Part shown: one piece after another, positions 35,509 to 44,919 of the stretch
Layout of the letters: every line of letters begins with the position of its first letter
How positions within the stretch are numbered: the stretch's first letter is position 1
NCBI RefSeq assembly: GCF_024294905.1
Contig: NZ_JANCOC010000008.1
Span: 51,769-108,874, forward strand
DNA length: 57,106 nt
Direction: 5' to 3'
From: Rothia gullae
Lineage (GTDB): Bacteria > Actinomycetota > Actinomycetes > Actinomycetales > Micrococcaceae
Notes under the pieces: model-generated
The model's input: only the letters and a program-made list of their open reading frames with translations
Told to the model about the DNA's origin: nothing
Databases searched by the model: none
Program-made: the position numbers and the translations under genes

Positions 35509-36509
35509 TAGTTCTTCGCCTCCTTTGCAGCGGCAGCAGGTGCCTCTGCCTTCTCGTTCTTCTTGGACTTCTTGATCTTACCGACAGACATGGAGGTCGG
35601 GTCGAATGCGTCACGCAGACCATCGTTCATGAGGGCCAGCGGACCAACCAGCAGGAAGAAGAACAGAACCGGGAACCAGAACATGTGCGGCAGGGTGTTA
35701 ATCTGCTGCGAAGCATCCGAAATCAGCGAACCCAGCGAGTAGTTGGGGTACTTAATACCGATGCCGATGAAGGAGTAGGCAACTTCAGAGAGCACAGCGC
35801 TCATGATGCCGCTGGTGAAGTTCAGAACCAGCAGGGAGCCGATGTTCGGAACCAGGTGGCGCATCACAATCTTGAAGGGGTGCACACCCATGTAGCGTGC
35901 AGCCTTCACGAAGTCGCGGTTGATGAGGGACTGTGCCATTGCACGAATAACACGGGCGCTACCCATCCAGCCGAAGGTAATCAGCACTGCAGAGAGCAGA
36001 ATCCAGGTGGGGACGCTCTTCTGAATCTGCTTACCAACCTGACCGTTGATCAGAATTGCCAGAATCAACAGTGAGGGCACCATAATCAGGGTCTCGAGGA
36101 TGAACAGCATAATCTTGTCGATCCAGCCACCGAAGTACGCCATCACACAGCCGTAGACTGCGGAGATGAACACGGTGACGAAACCAACGAGCACACCAAT
36201 TTCGAGAGAGGTCCAGACGGCCTCGACCATCATGGCGAACACGTCGTTACCCGCGATGGTGGTACCGAACCAGTGGTCAGCCGAGGGGCCTTCACCCAGC
36301 GCCATGTAGTCAATGTCGTTGGGCTTGTACTTGGTCAGGTACTTACCAAACAGGCCGAACAGACCCATGCCGATGAACACGGACAGGCCGAAGACTGCAG
36401 ACTTGTTACGCAGGAAGCGGCGCAGAATAATAACGCTCTTGTTGATGACCTTGAAGTTACCGTTCTCCTGTACCACCGGTACGGAGGAAGTTGCAGTTAC
36501 CTGGCTCAT
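35508..36509 (-). CDS. oppC: Oligopeptide ABC transporter permease OppC
   Basis: Inner-membrane permease, 333 residues, BPD_transp_1 family. It has an N-terminal OppC-type region (RRFLRNKSAVFGLSVF helix), a large external loop, five further helices and the EAA loop in RYMGVHPFKIVMRHLVPN, which docks on the ATPase. The C-terminal tail is Lys/Glu/Ala-rich (KIKKSKKNEKAEAPAAAAKEAKN spans the last ~24 residues), an extension beyond the usual OppC end. It overlaps oppB by 4 bp (ATGA) and oppDF by 1 bp. Confidence 0.92.
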   Translation of the reverse strand: MSQVTATSSVPVVQENGNFKVINKSVIILRRFLRNKSAVFGLSVFIGMGLFGLFGKYLTKYKPNDIDYMALGEGPSADHWFGTTIAGNDVFAMMVEAVWTSLEIGVLVGFVTVFISAVYGCVMAYFGGWIDKIMLFILETLIMVPSLLILAILINGQVGKQIQKSVPTWILLSAVLITFGWMGSARVIRAMAQSLINRDFVKAARYMGVHPFKIVMRHLVPNIGSLLVLNFTSGIMSAVLSEVAYSFIGIGIKYPNYSLGSLISDASQQINTLPHMFWFPVLFFFLLVGPLALMNDGLRDAFDPTSMSVGKIKKSKKNEKAEAPAAAAKEAKN

Positions 36510-37501
36510 GAGATCCTCACTCGGGGGTCGACGATGGTGGTAGCGATATCAGCGATAATCGCACCGACAGCGAACAGAGCAGAACCGTACGCGAGGGTCA
36601 CGGTCGCAGCGTTCACGTCCTGCGAGGAAATGGAGTCAATCGACCACTTACCGATACCGGGCCATGCAAAGACAGTCTCAGCGAAGAATGCACCCGCAAA
36701 AATCAGCGGAATCTGGTACGCGATGGACTGTGCCACGGGGATGAAGGAGACGCGCAGTGCGTGGCGAGTAATCGCCTGGTTGCGGGTCAGACCCTTTGCA
36801 CGAGCGGTACGCACGAAGTCAGCGTTCACGTTATCAAGCAGGTACTGACGCTGTGCAATCTGGTAACCAGCCCAACCGAAGATGGTCATACAGAAAGTCG
36901 GCACGATGTAGTGCGCCGCCATATCGATGGTGATTTCCCAGAATCCGGTCAGACCCGGAGTCGAAATACCGGTCACGAAGAAAATCTTCTCTCCACCATT
37001 AGCAACGGCGATGTTGTTGATAGTGGTCGCGCCCTGCTGCACCACGAAGTAAGCAACGGGAGCGGGGATGATGTAGACCAGGTAGGAGTAACCGGTGATA
37101 ACACGGTCAGAGAACTTATACTGGCGAGCTGCCGAGTACACACCCAGGGCAATACCAATCACAATCGAGAGAATGGTAGCTACCAGCAGCAGGCGGGTAG
37201 AAACCCACACGCGCTGGCCAAATTCCTGGTTAATGTACGCGCCGTTGGGGCTACGGCCCCAATCGAACTTGGTGACCACATTGGTCAACCACTGAACGTA
37301 GCGGTCCCAGGGGTTCATTTCGGGATCGAGACCCAGGGACGCGAAGTTACGGTTCACCTGCTCGGGGCTAGGCTTCGGAACCTTTTCCTGCTCCAAGAGG
37401 GCAGGCTTCAGGGCAGTAACCGCAGCAAAGTAACCCATCGTAGTCGTAATAAAGACCATGACGAGGTACGTCAGCGATCGCTGGAGGATGTACCTAAACA
37501 T
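36506..37501 (-). CDS. oppB: Oligopeptide ABC transporter permease OppB
   Basis: First gene of the opp operon. 331-residue BPD_transp_1 permease with the OppB N-terminus MFRYILQRSLTYLVMVF, a large periplasm-side loop containing NRNFASLGLDPEMNPWDRYVQWL, the EAA loop RTARAKGLTRNQAITRHALR and the C-terminal AYGSALFAVGAIIADI helix with DPRVR. It differs from classic OppB by an enlarged loop after helix 1. Its start overlaps nothing upstream; 570 nt of leader and intergenic sequence precede it. Confidence 0.92.
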   Translation of the reverse strand: MFRYILQRSLTYLVMVFITTTMGYFAAVTALKPALLEQEKVPKPSPEQVNRNFASLGLDPEMNPWDRYVQWLTNVVTKFDWGRSPNGAYINQEFGQRVWVSTRLLLVATILSIVIGIALGVYSAARQYKFSDRVITGYSYLVYIIPAPVAYFVVQQGATTINNIAVANGGEKIFFVTGISTPGLTGFWEITIDMAAHYIVPTFCMTIFGWAGYQIAQRQYLLDNVNADFVRTARAKGLTRNQAITRHALRVSFIPVAQSIAYQIPLIFAGAFFAETVFAWPGIGKWSIDSISSQDVNAATVTLAYGSALFAVGAIIADIATTIVDPRVRIS

Positions 37502-37698
37502 GGGACGGTTCCCCTCCTTGTGTAGATGTCGGTGTTAAGGCATGTGTGTCATGCTGTCCTAGCGCACTGCTTCGTGATGACTGTCACTAGGAGCATATTT
37601 ACTTTATCTTATATAGCCTGTAACACTTCCACCAAACCCACATTGGGCACTTTCACCCCTTAGAACAGCCTGCATGCAAGCTAAAAGGGAGCTGGGTA

Positions 37699-37722
37699 AA
37701 AAAATGCCCCGGAATACCGGGG
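37699..37722 (-). terminator. Terminator-like hairpin in the oppB leader
   Basis: ATCCCCGGTATTCCGGGGCAT on the minus strand folds into CCCCGG/CCGGGG, followed by seven Ts. It has all features of an intrinsic terminator but no gene ends here, so it either stops read-through from the dehydrogenase gene or attenuates opp transcription. Confidence 0.65.
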
Positions 37723-37930
37723 ATAAGGAGTGGATTAACAATTTTTACGAAAATTTTACATCAGAAATAATTCTCTCGACATAGGGACGTAATAACCTTT
37801 TTGATAAGCACTTTAACAGGGTAAAACACCACGCAAACCCACCATTTAAGGGGCTAAACCAACACTTCCAGCCCCTAAACCAAGCACTAAGGCACACCTC
37901 TTAAGCGCGCTATTTAAGGCAACGCAGCCA

Positions 37931-37971
37931 AAAACGGCGCCCCGGCACGAGCACACGACTCGCACCGGGGC
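37931..37971 (-). terminator. Terminator of the D-2-hydroxyacid dehydrogenase gene
   Basis: GCCCCGG pairs with CCGGGGC, with an inner GAGC/GCTC-like stem, and GTTTTTGG follows on the minus strand. It lies about 100 nt after the stop codon. Confidence 0.75.
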
Positions 37972-38070
37972 TCCACTTATATAGGAAGGCAACGCCTCCG
38001 CCCCTCACCCATCCGCAGGCAAAGTAGCTTCAAAGGTAGGGACAACAACGTAGAACAGCCCGGGCACCGC

Positions 38071-39024
38071 CTAGAAGCGGTTACGGTACTCCTCAGCCGG
38101 AGCACCAGCACGCAGGGCAGCAATATTGTGAGCAATCAGCGACTCCGGATCCACCGGACGACCACCAGCCGAATGCGGGGTAATCACCAGGTTCGGGGCA
38201 TCCCACAGAGGGTTCTCAGCGGGCAGCGGCTCGTTGTGAACAACATCCACCGCTGCACCAGCCAGCTTGCCCTCCTTCAGTGCCTTAATCAACGCCGGCT
38301 CATCCACGGTAGTGCCGCGACCAACATTCACCAGGTACGCACGGGAAGGAAGCAGAGCCAGACGGCGCTCATTCATAGCGTGAAAGGTCTCATCAGAAGT
38401 AGGCAACACCATAATCAGCACATCGGTGCTCGGCAGGTACTCCTCAACCGACTCGGTCGCAATCACAGGGAATCCCGCACGCTCACCCGCAGAACGAGCC
38501 ACACCGGTCACCTTTGCGCCGAACGCCTGGAGCAGGCGGGCAATCTCCTGGCCAATCGAACCGAAGCCCCACACCATAACATTCGCATCCAGAAGAGTAG
38601 TCACCTGGTTCTCAGGGTGCAGTTCCTGAGCACCACCCAGCTCCCCTGCCCAGCGGCGCTTACCCTGCTCAACAGCCAGAGTCGGCAGGAAACGCACCAG
38701 GTTCAAAGTCAGCGCCAGGGCATGCTCAGCCACGGTCTTCGAGTGCAGACCCACACCCGCGCAAATAGCAGCCTCGGAACGGAAACCCGCAGCGCGCGCA
38801 GCATCCGGACCAGCCAACAGAGCCTGCACCAGGCCCACGTTCTTCAGACGGGCCGCAGAATCAGCCAGCTGCTCCGTGGTGTTCGCCCACGCAATGAACA
38901 CGTCCGCGTCGGTGTCTTCCTCCGCAATCGAGGTGGCGGGGTCGTAGAGGCGCACGGTATCACCCGGCTCCAGGCCCAGGTGCTCATGGTCGAGGGCAAT
39001 GGAGGTAGGCTGCAGAATCTTCAT
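38071..39024 (-). CDS. D-isomer-specific 2-hydroxyacid dehydrogenase (NAD-binding)
   Basis: 317-residue oxidoreductase of the SerA/LdhA/PdxB superfamily, interconverting a 2-hydroxyacid and a 2-oxoacid with NAD(P). The nucleotide-binding motif reads VWGFGSIGQEIARLLQAFGAKV (GxGxxG, about residues 145-166). Catalytic residues are Arg in NVGRGTTVDEPAL, Glu in HNEPLPAENPLW and His in ITPHSAGG. The substrate is not evident: the N-terminal domain is short and lacks the ACT domain of phosphoglycerate dehydrogenase. ATG 39024 is preferred (AGGAG about 9 nt upstream) to the in-frame ATG at 39048. It is probably monocistronic. Confidence 0.88.
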   Translation of the reverse strand: MKILQPTSIALDHEHLGLEPGDTVRLYDPATSIAEEDTDADVFIAWANTTEQLADSAARLKNVGLVQALLAGPDAARAAGFRSEAAICAGVGLHSKTVAEHALALTLNLVRFLPTLAVEQGKRRWAGELGGAQELHPENQVTTLLDANVMVWGFGSIGQEIARLLQAFGAKVTGVARSAGERAGFPVIATESVEEYLPSTDVLIMVLPTSDETFHAMNERRLALLPSRAYLVNVGRGTTVDEPALIKALKEGKLAGAAVDVVHNEPLPAENPLWDAPNLVITPHSAGGRPVDPESLIAHNIAALRAGAPAEEYRNRF

Positions 39025-39165
39025 GAATGGTTCTCCTCTAATCTTCAACGTGTACCGGTTATAGCCGGTGCACGCATAAGTTACACCGAAGCGGGGTAAC
39101 AGTTCTAATTTTATGACGAAAAACTACGAGCCACTCCAGCACGCACCTTTTCGTTATCCCCCGTT

Positions 39166-40908
39166 CTAGGAACGCGGGAAGCCGCCAGCGTCCGAAGAGC
39201 CCACCTCAGGCGAAGCCTCCGAGCTCAACGACTCAGCAATCATCCTACGGGTAGGACCCCGCATGCTCTTCAGATCCTGCGCGTCCTTAGCAGCCATCTC
39301 CGGAGTAATCACCGGCATCGCGCCGGTCGCCGCTCGAGCAATATCAACAGCCGGCTCGGTCTCCAGGGCCGTTGCCAGCGCATCCTCACGAATAAAGAAC
39401 AGAATCAACGTAGACGCCAGACCCAGCGGCACCAGGTACAGGAACAGCGGAATCAATGCATCGTTATACGCATTCACAATGATGCCGTGTACCGGCTCCG
39501 GCAAAGACGCCACCAGCTCAGGAGTCAGAGACGAAGACGCATGGCTACCCGAAGACTGCAGCGCCTGCTGGGGCATACGCTCAGAAATCAGCGAGGTCAG
39601 ACGTGAGGTAAACAGACCGCCCACCAGCGAGGCACCCACAGTAGCACCCACCTGACGGAAGAAGTTATTCGACGCCGTCGCGGTACCAACCATACTCACC
39701 GGGAACGCATTCTGAACAATCAGAGTCAAGAACTGCATAGACATACCCAGACCGGCACCCATCACCGCAAGGTGCATACAGAACAGCCAGGTCGGAGTCT
39801 CAACAGTCACCGTCGACAGCAGGAACAGGCCCAGCGCCACAATCGCGGTGCCGCTCGTCACATAACGCTTATAGCGACCAGTCTTCGACACCACGCGGCC
39901 CGTCACAATCGACACCACCAGCATGACGCCCATCATCGGAATCATCAGCAGACCAGCCACCGTAGCGCTCACACCCAGCGCCATCTGCAGATAAGTCGGG
40001 ATATACTCCACCGCACCGAACATTGCCACACCCAGCGCCAGCGAAGCACCCAGAGTCAACAGGAAGTTACGGTTCTTGAACAGGTACATGGGCATAATCG
40101 GCTCAGCCGCACGGTTCTCCACCGGGATAAACACCAGTGCAGCAACCACCGAGAAAATCAGCAGACCAATAATCTGCGGCGAAGACCACTCGTACTGATT
40201 ACCGCCCCAAATCGTGGCAAGCACAAGCGCACTCGTACCCACCATCAGAATCAGCGAACCAAGGTAGTCGATGCTGTGCTTTTCACGCTCATGGAACGGG
40301 CGGTGCGGCAGCAAGAAAATCACCGCAAGAATCGACAGAATAGCCAACGGCAGGTTCAGCCAGAACGCCCAACGCCAACCCGGGCCCTCAGTAATCCAGC
40401 CGCCAATCAGCGGACCAGCCACCGACGAGAACGCGAAAACGCCACCGATAATACCCATGTAGCGGCCTCGAGCGCGCGGAGGAATCACGTCAGCAATCAC
40501 CGCCTGAGAAAGAATCATCAGGCCACCGCCGCCCAGACCCTGCAGGGCACGAGCAAAAATCATCCAGTTCATGCTCTGCGCGAGCGCGCCAACAATCGAA
40601 CCCGCTATGAAAGCAACAATCGCAAAAATCAGGAAGGGCTTGCGTCCGAACTGGTCAGAAAGCTTGCCGTAGACCGGCATCGTAATCGTCGAAAGCAGGA
40701 TGAAAATGGTAATCACCCAGCTCATGTGCTCCACGCCGTGAAGCTCACCAACGATTGTGGGCAGCGACGGCGCCAGAATCGTCTGGTTCAGTGAGGACAT
40801 GAGCATCACAATGACCAGGCCCATGAACATGGCGCGGATGCGGTTTTTGCTTTCCTGCTTAGTCTCACCGACTGGCGGCTGAGGTAGCTTCTTTTTCTCT
40901 GTACTCAT
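39166..40908 (-). CDS. MFS drug exporter, DHA2 (EmrB/QacA) family
   Basis: 580-residue proton-driven multidrug efflux protein with about 14 transmembrane helices. Family signs: LNQTILAPSLPTIVGEL in helix 1 (motif D1), GKLSDQFGRKPFL (motif A), RALQGLGGGGLMILSQAVIAD (motif B) and GVFAFSSVAGPLIGGWI (motif C, typical of exporters). The last ~60 residues are a soluble tail of unknown role. A TetR-family gene lies 132 nt upstream on the same strand, the usual arrangement for a drug-responsive exporter. The substrate is unknown. Confidence 0.92.
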   Translation of the reverse strand: MSTEKKKLPQPPVGETKQESKNRIRAMFMGLVIVMLMSSLNQTILAPSLPTIVGELHGVEHMSWVITIFILLSTITMPVYGKLSDQFGRKPFLIFAIVAFIAGSIVGALAQSMNWMIFARALQGLGGGGLMILSQAVIADVIPPRARGRYMGIIGGVFAFSSVAGPLIGGWITEGPGWRWAFWLNLPLAILSILAVIFLLPHRPFHEREKHSIDYLGSLILMVGTSALVLATIWGGNQYEWSSPQIIGLLIFSVVAALVFIPVENRAAEPIMPMYLFKNRNFLLTLGASLALGVAMFGAVEYIPTYLQMALGVSATVAGLLMIPMMGVMLVVSIVTGRVVSKTGRYKRYVTSGTAIVALGLFLLSTVTVETPTWLFCMHLAVMGAGLGMSMQFLTLIVQNAFPVSMVGTATASNNFFRQVGATVGASLVGGLFTSRLTSLISERMPQQALQSSGSHASSSLTPELVASLPEPVHGIIVNAYNDALIPLFLYLVPLGLASTLILFFIREDALATALETEPAVDIARAATGAMPVITPEMAAKDAQDLKSMRGPTRRMIAESLSSEASPEVGSSDAGGFPRS

Positions 40909-41040
40909 CGTTTAATCCTTAGTTACGTTCTATATATGTCTGTTGTGAGTGTCCGCCGGATTCTGGATTCGGTTGCCTCGATTCAGGGCCTCCGAATCGG
41001 TTTCCGGCGGGCTTTTGCCGTTTGTAGTAGTGAACCGCCG

Positions 41041-41712
41041 CTAGATTGCGGGCCGGTTCTGCTCAAAAAGCAGGAACTGGAAGGTCTTCACCGTCTGGCG
41101 GATATGGCGGGCGATATCCTCTTTGTCCTCCAGGTCGCGGGCGAACTCCAGCTGACGAAGCACCGCGGAGGCAAGCTGGACCTTTGCGCGCGATCGCTCC
41201 CGGAAGTGATCGGTCAGTGGATCAGCGGGGGTTCGACGCGGGAAAGGGCCGCGGCGACCGGCCGCATCAAAAGCCACCCAGTCAATAGTGTTCAGGTACT
41301 CGGTGAGCACCTGTTCGCACTTCATGTAGTGCATTTTCATTCGTTTCGCGGACTCGGGGAACTCCTGAAAGGGAGCTCGGGGGTCCTTGCCATTGGCGTA
41401 GTGGAAGCTCTGGAAAATGACCTCCCAGAGTAGGTGGGTCACACGAATGATCGTGTTGTCATCCTCGTGAGCGCGGTCTGTTTCGAGGATTTCCTCGCTG
41501 ACCGCTGGTTCACGCAGACCCAAGACGGCGTCCTCTTTGGAGGGGAAGTAGTTGAAGAAGGTACGCGGGGAGACGCCCGCCTCCTGGGCAATTTCTTCAA
41601 CAGTGGTCCCGCGCATCCCGTGGTCGCGGACGCGTTTTAGGGCTGCTTCGTGGATTGCCGTCCAGGTTTGTTCGCGGCGGCGTTCGCGAAGGCTCTGTTC
41701 CTTTTTCTGCAT
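41041..41712 (-). CDS. TetR/AcrR-family transcriptional regulator
   Basis: 223-residue DNA-binding repressor candidate for the adjacent MFS exporter. The N-terminal helix-turn-helix reads AALKRVRDHGMRGTTVEEIAQEAGVSPRTFFNYFPSKEDAVLG over about residues 20-60. The C-terminal ligand domain is Phe/Arg-rich (ESAKRMKMHYMKCEQV, DHFRERSRAKVQLASAVLRQLEFARDLED). ATG 41712 is chosen from family spacing; no clear Shine-Dalgarno is seen there, and ATG 41763, 17 codons further upstream, is possible. An imperfect long stem lies between this gene and the exporter (about 40962-41028). Confidence 0.87.
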   Translation of the reverse strand: MQKKEQSLRERRREQTWTAIHEAALKRVRDHGMRGTTVEEIAQEAGVSPRTFFNYFPSKEDAVLGLREPAVSEEILETDRAHEDDNTIIRVTHLLWEVIFQSFHYANGKDPRAPFQEFPESAKRMKMHYMKCEQVLTEYLNTIDWVAFDAAGRRGPFPRRTPADPLTDHFRERSRAKVQLASAVLRQLEFARDLEDKEDIARHIRQTVKTFQFLLFEQNRPAI

Positions 41713-41865
41713 AACTGCAATTATTTCACCACTGCACACAATGCTCAAGTGCATTTTTAGCATTAAGGCTCACAGCATAGCCAGCTAAACTCCAGCCCCA
41801 CCACCGGCACACAATACCGGCACATCACATACGAAGCGGCCCCCAAGCCCCACACTAAATACCGG

Positions 41866-41871
41866 CATAAT
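41866..41871 (+). promoter_or_regulatory. -10 box giving a probable leaderless cls mRNA
   Basis: CATAAT ends 6 nt before the GTG start codon at 41878 and no Shine-Dalgarno is present, so transcription probably begins at the start codon itself. Confidence 0.45.
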
Positions 41872-41877
41872 AGAGAA

Positions 41878-43356
41878 GTGAACTTGTTTGCCCCCACCTA
41901 CCTCGACTTCCTGCCCGACTGGCTGCGCCTGGCGCTCGGCATCGCCGATATCCTCATCCGACTCGCAGCCCTCTTCTGGCTCCCCTACAACCGCAAACCC
42001 GTGGTTGCGCTGGGCTGGCTCATGGCAATCTTCTTCATCCCCTTCGTAGGGTTCATCGCATTCCTCGTCTTCGGCTCCTCGCGCCTGCCCGCCTATCGCC
42101 GCGCACGCCAACACGCCATGAACGACATGATTCGCGATGTCAGCGAAAACAAGCCCTTCCTCACCCACACCGATGACCTCTCCGACCCCGCCAAGGTAGC
42201 CAGCCAACTCAACTACACCCTCGGCTCGCTCCCCCTCGTCGGCGGTAACCAATTCGCCCTCCACACCGACAACCACGACGCGATGGTCGCCATGGCGGAA
42301 GAAGTCGACCGCGCCACCAAATACGTGCACTTCGAGTTCTACATCACCGCCTACGACGAGGCGAGCGCAGTCCTCTGGGACGCCCTCTTCGCCGCCCACA
42401 AACGCGGTGTACAGGTGCGCGTACTCATCGACCACGTCGGCTCCCGCAAATACCCGTCCTATAAGGAGCTCGTGAAAATGCTCAACGACTCGGGTATGCA
42501 GTGGCGCCTTATGCTGCCTCTCAAACCGTGGAAGCTCAAGTGGCAGCGCCCCGACCTGCGTAACCACCGCAAGGTCCTCGTCGTGGACGGCCGCGTCGCG
42601 TTCTCCGGTTCGCAGAATGCTATTCACCGCTCCTACGATCTACCCGAAAACGTCAAGAAGGGTCTGGAATGGAAGGACCTGACCTTCTCCTGCACCGGCC
42701 CCATCGTTGAAGAGCTCAACGCCGTTTTCGTCTCCGACTGGTACTCCGAAACGAACCAGCTGATCCTGGCAGAAATTAACACCACCATCCCCTACTACGA
42801 GGATGGGATGCGCGCCCAGGTTGTTCCCTCCGGCCCCGGTTTTGAAACCGAAAATAACCTGCGCCTCATCAACTACTTGATCTACAATGCTGAGCAGCGT
42901 ATCACCATCTGCTCGCCCTACTTCGTGCCGGAAGAGACCCTACTGCAGGCACTCACGAACGCCGCATACTCCGGTATTGAAACCACCGTGATTGTGTGCG
43001 AGAAGGGCGACCAGTTCCTGCCGAACATGGCGCAGCGCTCCTACTACGAGCAGCTATTGCAGGCGGGTGTGCGTATTCTCCAGTACCCCAGCCCGACCGT
43101 GCTGCACTCCAAGTTCATGATGGTCGACGACGAAATCGCGTTCATTGGCTCGTCCAATATGGACCCGCGTTCCTTCTCGCTGAACATGGAAGTGTCAACG
43201 TTCGTCATTGACCGCAAAATGGTGGCGATGCTGGATGAAGTATGCGCCGAATACGAGCAGGTCTGCACCGAGCTGCTGTACACCCAGTGGGCGGAGCGCC
43301 CGCGCCGCATCAAGATGGCGGAGAACCTCTGCCGACTGTGGTCATCGCTCCTCTAA
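41878..43356 (+). CDS. cls: Cardiolipin synthase (phospholipase D family)
   Basis: Condenses two phosphatidylglycerols (or PG with another lipid) to cardiolipin at the membrane. 492 residues: two N-terminal membrane helices (IADILIRLAALFWLPY; VALGWLMAIFFIPFVGFIAFLVF), then two phospholipase D domains with HKD motifs NHRKVLVVDGRVAFSGSQN (about residue 238) and LHSKFMMVDDEIAFIGSSNMD (about 417). The length matches bacterial ClsA. The GTG start is fixed by the N-terminal helix layout and a -10 box just upstream. It diverges from the TetR gene. Confidence 0.93.
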   Translation: MNLFAPTYLDFLPDWLRLALGIADILIRLAALFWLPYNRKPVVALGWLMAIFFIPFVGFIAFLVFGSSRLPAYRRARQHAMNDMIRDVSENKPFLTHTDDLSDPAKVASQLNYTLGSLPLVGGNQFALHTDNHDAMVAMAEEVDRATKYVHFEFYITAYDEASAVLWDALFAAHKRGVQVRVLIDHVGSRKYPSYKELVKMLNDSGMQWRLMLPLKPWKLKWQRPDLRNHRKVLVVDGRVAFSGSQNAIHRSYDLPENVKKGLEWKDLTFSCTGPIVEELNAVFVSDWYSETNQLILAEINTTIPYYEDGMRAQVVPSGPGFETENNLRLINYLIYNAEQRITICSPYFVPEETLLQALTNAAYSGIETTVIVCEKGDQFLPNMAQRSYYEQLLQAGVRILQYPSPTVLHSKFMMVDDEIAFIGSSNMDPRSFSLNMEVSTFVIDRKMVAMLDEVCAEYEQVCTELLYTQWAERPRRIKMAENLCRLWSSLL

Positions 43357-43398
43357 ATAAAACTGCCCGCCCGGATAACCCCGGGTGGGCAGTTTTAT
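43357..43398. terminator. Stem-loop terminator after cls
   Basis: AAAACTGCCCGCCCGG pairs with CCGGGTGGGCAGTTTT (6-8-nt loop), followed by ATTGTATG. It overlaps the cls stop region. Confidence 0.88.
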
Positions 43399-43722
43399 TG
43401 TATGAGGCACTATCGCAGGATGCGCCGGAACGATAACAATGAAGAACGCCAGCACCAGCGGAATATATAGAGGAGGAAGAAACTGCATAAATTGGGTCCC
43501 CAAAAAATAGTGTGCACCCGCTAAAAATAGGGAGAATCGACAAATTCTTCACATAATTCTATCCCCGCCACTATGCATCTATCACTGCAGACCCGCCGCA
43601 CACGAGCGCACACAGAACGAGCGCACACAGAAAAGGGCAAAAAGAAACACGCGACACCTCCGACATCGCATATCTTCGTATGCGGCGAATGCATCGCGCG
43701 TTCATTTCTACCCTGGACTAGT
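43399..43722. other. Intergenic region between cls and the RNase H-fold gene
   Basis: 324 nt with no supported gene. Holds a tandem 15-bp direct repeat (43602-43631) and a small hairpin CGCATA/TATGCG (about 43667-43684) lacking a T-tract. No classical terminator for the minus-strand gene could be found. Confidence 0.5.
43602..43631. repeat. Tandem 15-bp repeat
   Basis: ACGAGCGCACACAGA occurs twice head to tail without a spacer. A related CCGCACACGAGCG segment lies just before it. Confidence 0.9.
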
Positions 43723-44919
43723 TTAGCGCCATAAACGGTTTCCCGTGTGGATTGAAGAAGGTTTAATCTGCAACCACTCCGGCGCAAGCAGGCGAACAGC
43801 CTTCGCACAACCCGACAAAGCAGTAATAATCGACTCGCAACGCTGATTAAACTCGCTCTGATGACGCTTATCCACAATCTGCCCCGGAAAATGGCGATGC
43901 ATCTTCGACACAGAGTCGCTACTCTCCTGCAAACCGTGGCCCGTATGGCCCGGAACATGCTTCACCAGCACACGCTTCTCGCGGATAGCCTCCGTCAAAG
44001 CACACATCTGAGCCACCACACGCTCATCCTGAATACCCTCAGAAACCCACGCCTCAAAAGCCCAACGGCTATGCGCCAAACGCAACACAAACGTCAACGC
44101 GCCCAAAGAATCCGTATGAATAATCAGGCGGCGCGAACCGCTATGAAACACCGTATAAGCCGCCAACATCGCAGACAGCTCACCGGTCATAATATTCACA
44201 CCATCATAATGGGCATGAAAATAGAAGCCGTCCTCACTCACGCCGGCAATGCCCATACGCCCGCCACGCTGATACTTCTTATTGTGAGTCGACCGGAACG
44301 AACAATCCGTGAAAACGCTATAGTCCTGCAGCTGATTCAGCGGACGAGGAGTCAGCGCCTCCTCCACCATCTCATCCACAGCGGTACGTGCCGCACACAC
44401 CTCAGCCTGCATCCGCTCATACGCGGGCGTGCCAGCAAGCTTCACATGCACTTCACCCAAAGAATGGTTATCGTACGGGTCCAGCACCTTCTCAAAGGTG
44501 CGGTACTCCATAATCCCCTTCAACTGGTCGCAATCACGGAAAAGATGCTTCAAATTCTTACGGTCAGCAGCAATCGTCACCAGGTTCTGACGGTACTGCC
44601 CAGGAACCACATCCCACGCAGAAAGCACGGCACGACCCAGCAGACGCGGATGCACCTCATCGCAGCACTCCATGAGGGAATGAACGTGAGTGAAAAGCAT
44701 CGGCTTCTCATTCACCACGGTGCGGGTGCCATCCTGCTTAGAAATAAAAACCACCGTCGACAAGGCTGAATAGCAAAAACCCTGCGCCGTACGATGCTCC
44801 TGAGCCACCGCAATCACAGCAACGCCCTGATCCGTGTACCCGGCAGGGTACGAGGCGCTATAGTCGGGCGCCTCCCAAGTCAGGGTGCATCGTTTGATAT
44901 GCGCCGGTGAAAATCCCAT
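43723..44919 (-). CDS. RNase H-fold protein of unknown function
   Basis: About 398 residues. The C-terminal half resembles ribonuclease HI: acidic residues in order in YSVFTDCSFRST (Asp), GELSAMLAAY (Glu), LIIHTDSLGAL (Asp) and the HVPGHTGHGLQESSDSVSKM segment (His/Asp), as in the DEDD/H arrangement. The N-terminal ~190 residues are not recognised; they include GVAVIAVAQEHRTAQGFCYSALS and AADRKNLKHLFRDCDQL. RNA/DNA-hybrid cleavage is plausible by the catalytic residues but unproven. ATG 44919 has GGGGTGA upstream; an in-frame ATG at 44961 would add 14 residues. Between the two lies GGAAGGAG, which could instead serve a 28-codon overlapping frame. Confidence 0.7.
   Translation of the reverse strand: MGFSPAHIKRCTLTWEAPDYSASYPAGYTDQGVAVIAVAQEHRTAQGFCYSALSTVVFISKQDGTRTVVNEKPMLFTHVHSLMECCDEVHPRLLGRAVLSAWDVVPGQYRQNLVTIAADRKNLKHLFRDCDQLKGIMEYRTFEKVLDPYDNHSLGEVHVKLAGTPAYERMQAEVCAARTAVDEMVEEALTPRPLNQLQDYSVFTDCSFRSTHNKKYQRGGRMGIAGVSEDGFYFHAHYDGVNIMTGELSAMLAAYTVFHSGSRRLIIHTDSLGALTFVLRLAHSRWAFEAWVSEGIQDERVVAQMCALTEAIREKRVLVKHVPGHTGHGLQESSDSVSKMHRHFPGQIVDKRHQSEFNQRCESIITALSGCAKAVRLLAPEWLQIKPSSIHTGNRLWR

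Larger units (their letters stand above)
37502..38070. other. Leader and intergenic region upstream of oppB
   Basis: 569 nt with no supported gene. Reading the minus strand from the dehydrogenase stop, there is first a terminator (37931-37971), then an AT-rich tract with a TTAGGGGCT/AGCCCCTTAA hairpin (about 37847-37878). A second stem-loop with a strong U-tract follows (37699-37722), and ~200 nt remain to the oppB start. The second stem-loop lies inside any long opp leader and could be an attenuator. Confidence 0.6.

Noticed and set aside
33388..35511. 700-codon plus-strand frame opposite oppDF
   Set aside because: Mirrors the ATPase gene; no motifs and no ribosome site.
20900..37500. CRISPR array in the repeated SBP region
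   Set aside because: Repetition is protein-family similarity over ~1.7 kb units, with no short direct repeats and spacers; no cas genes present.
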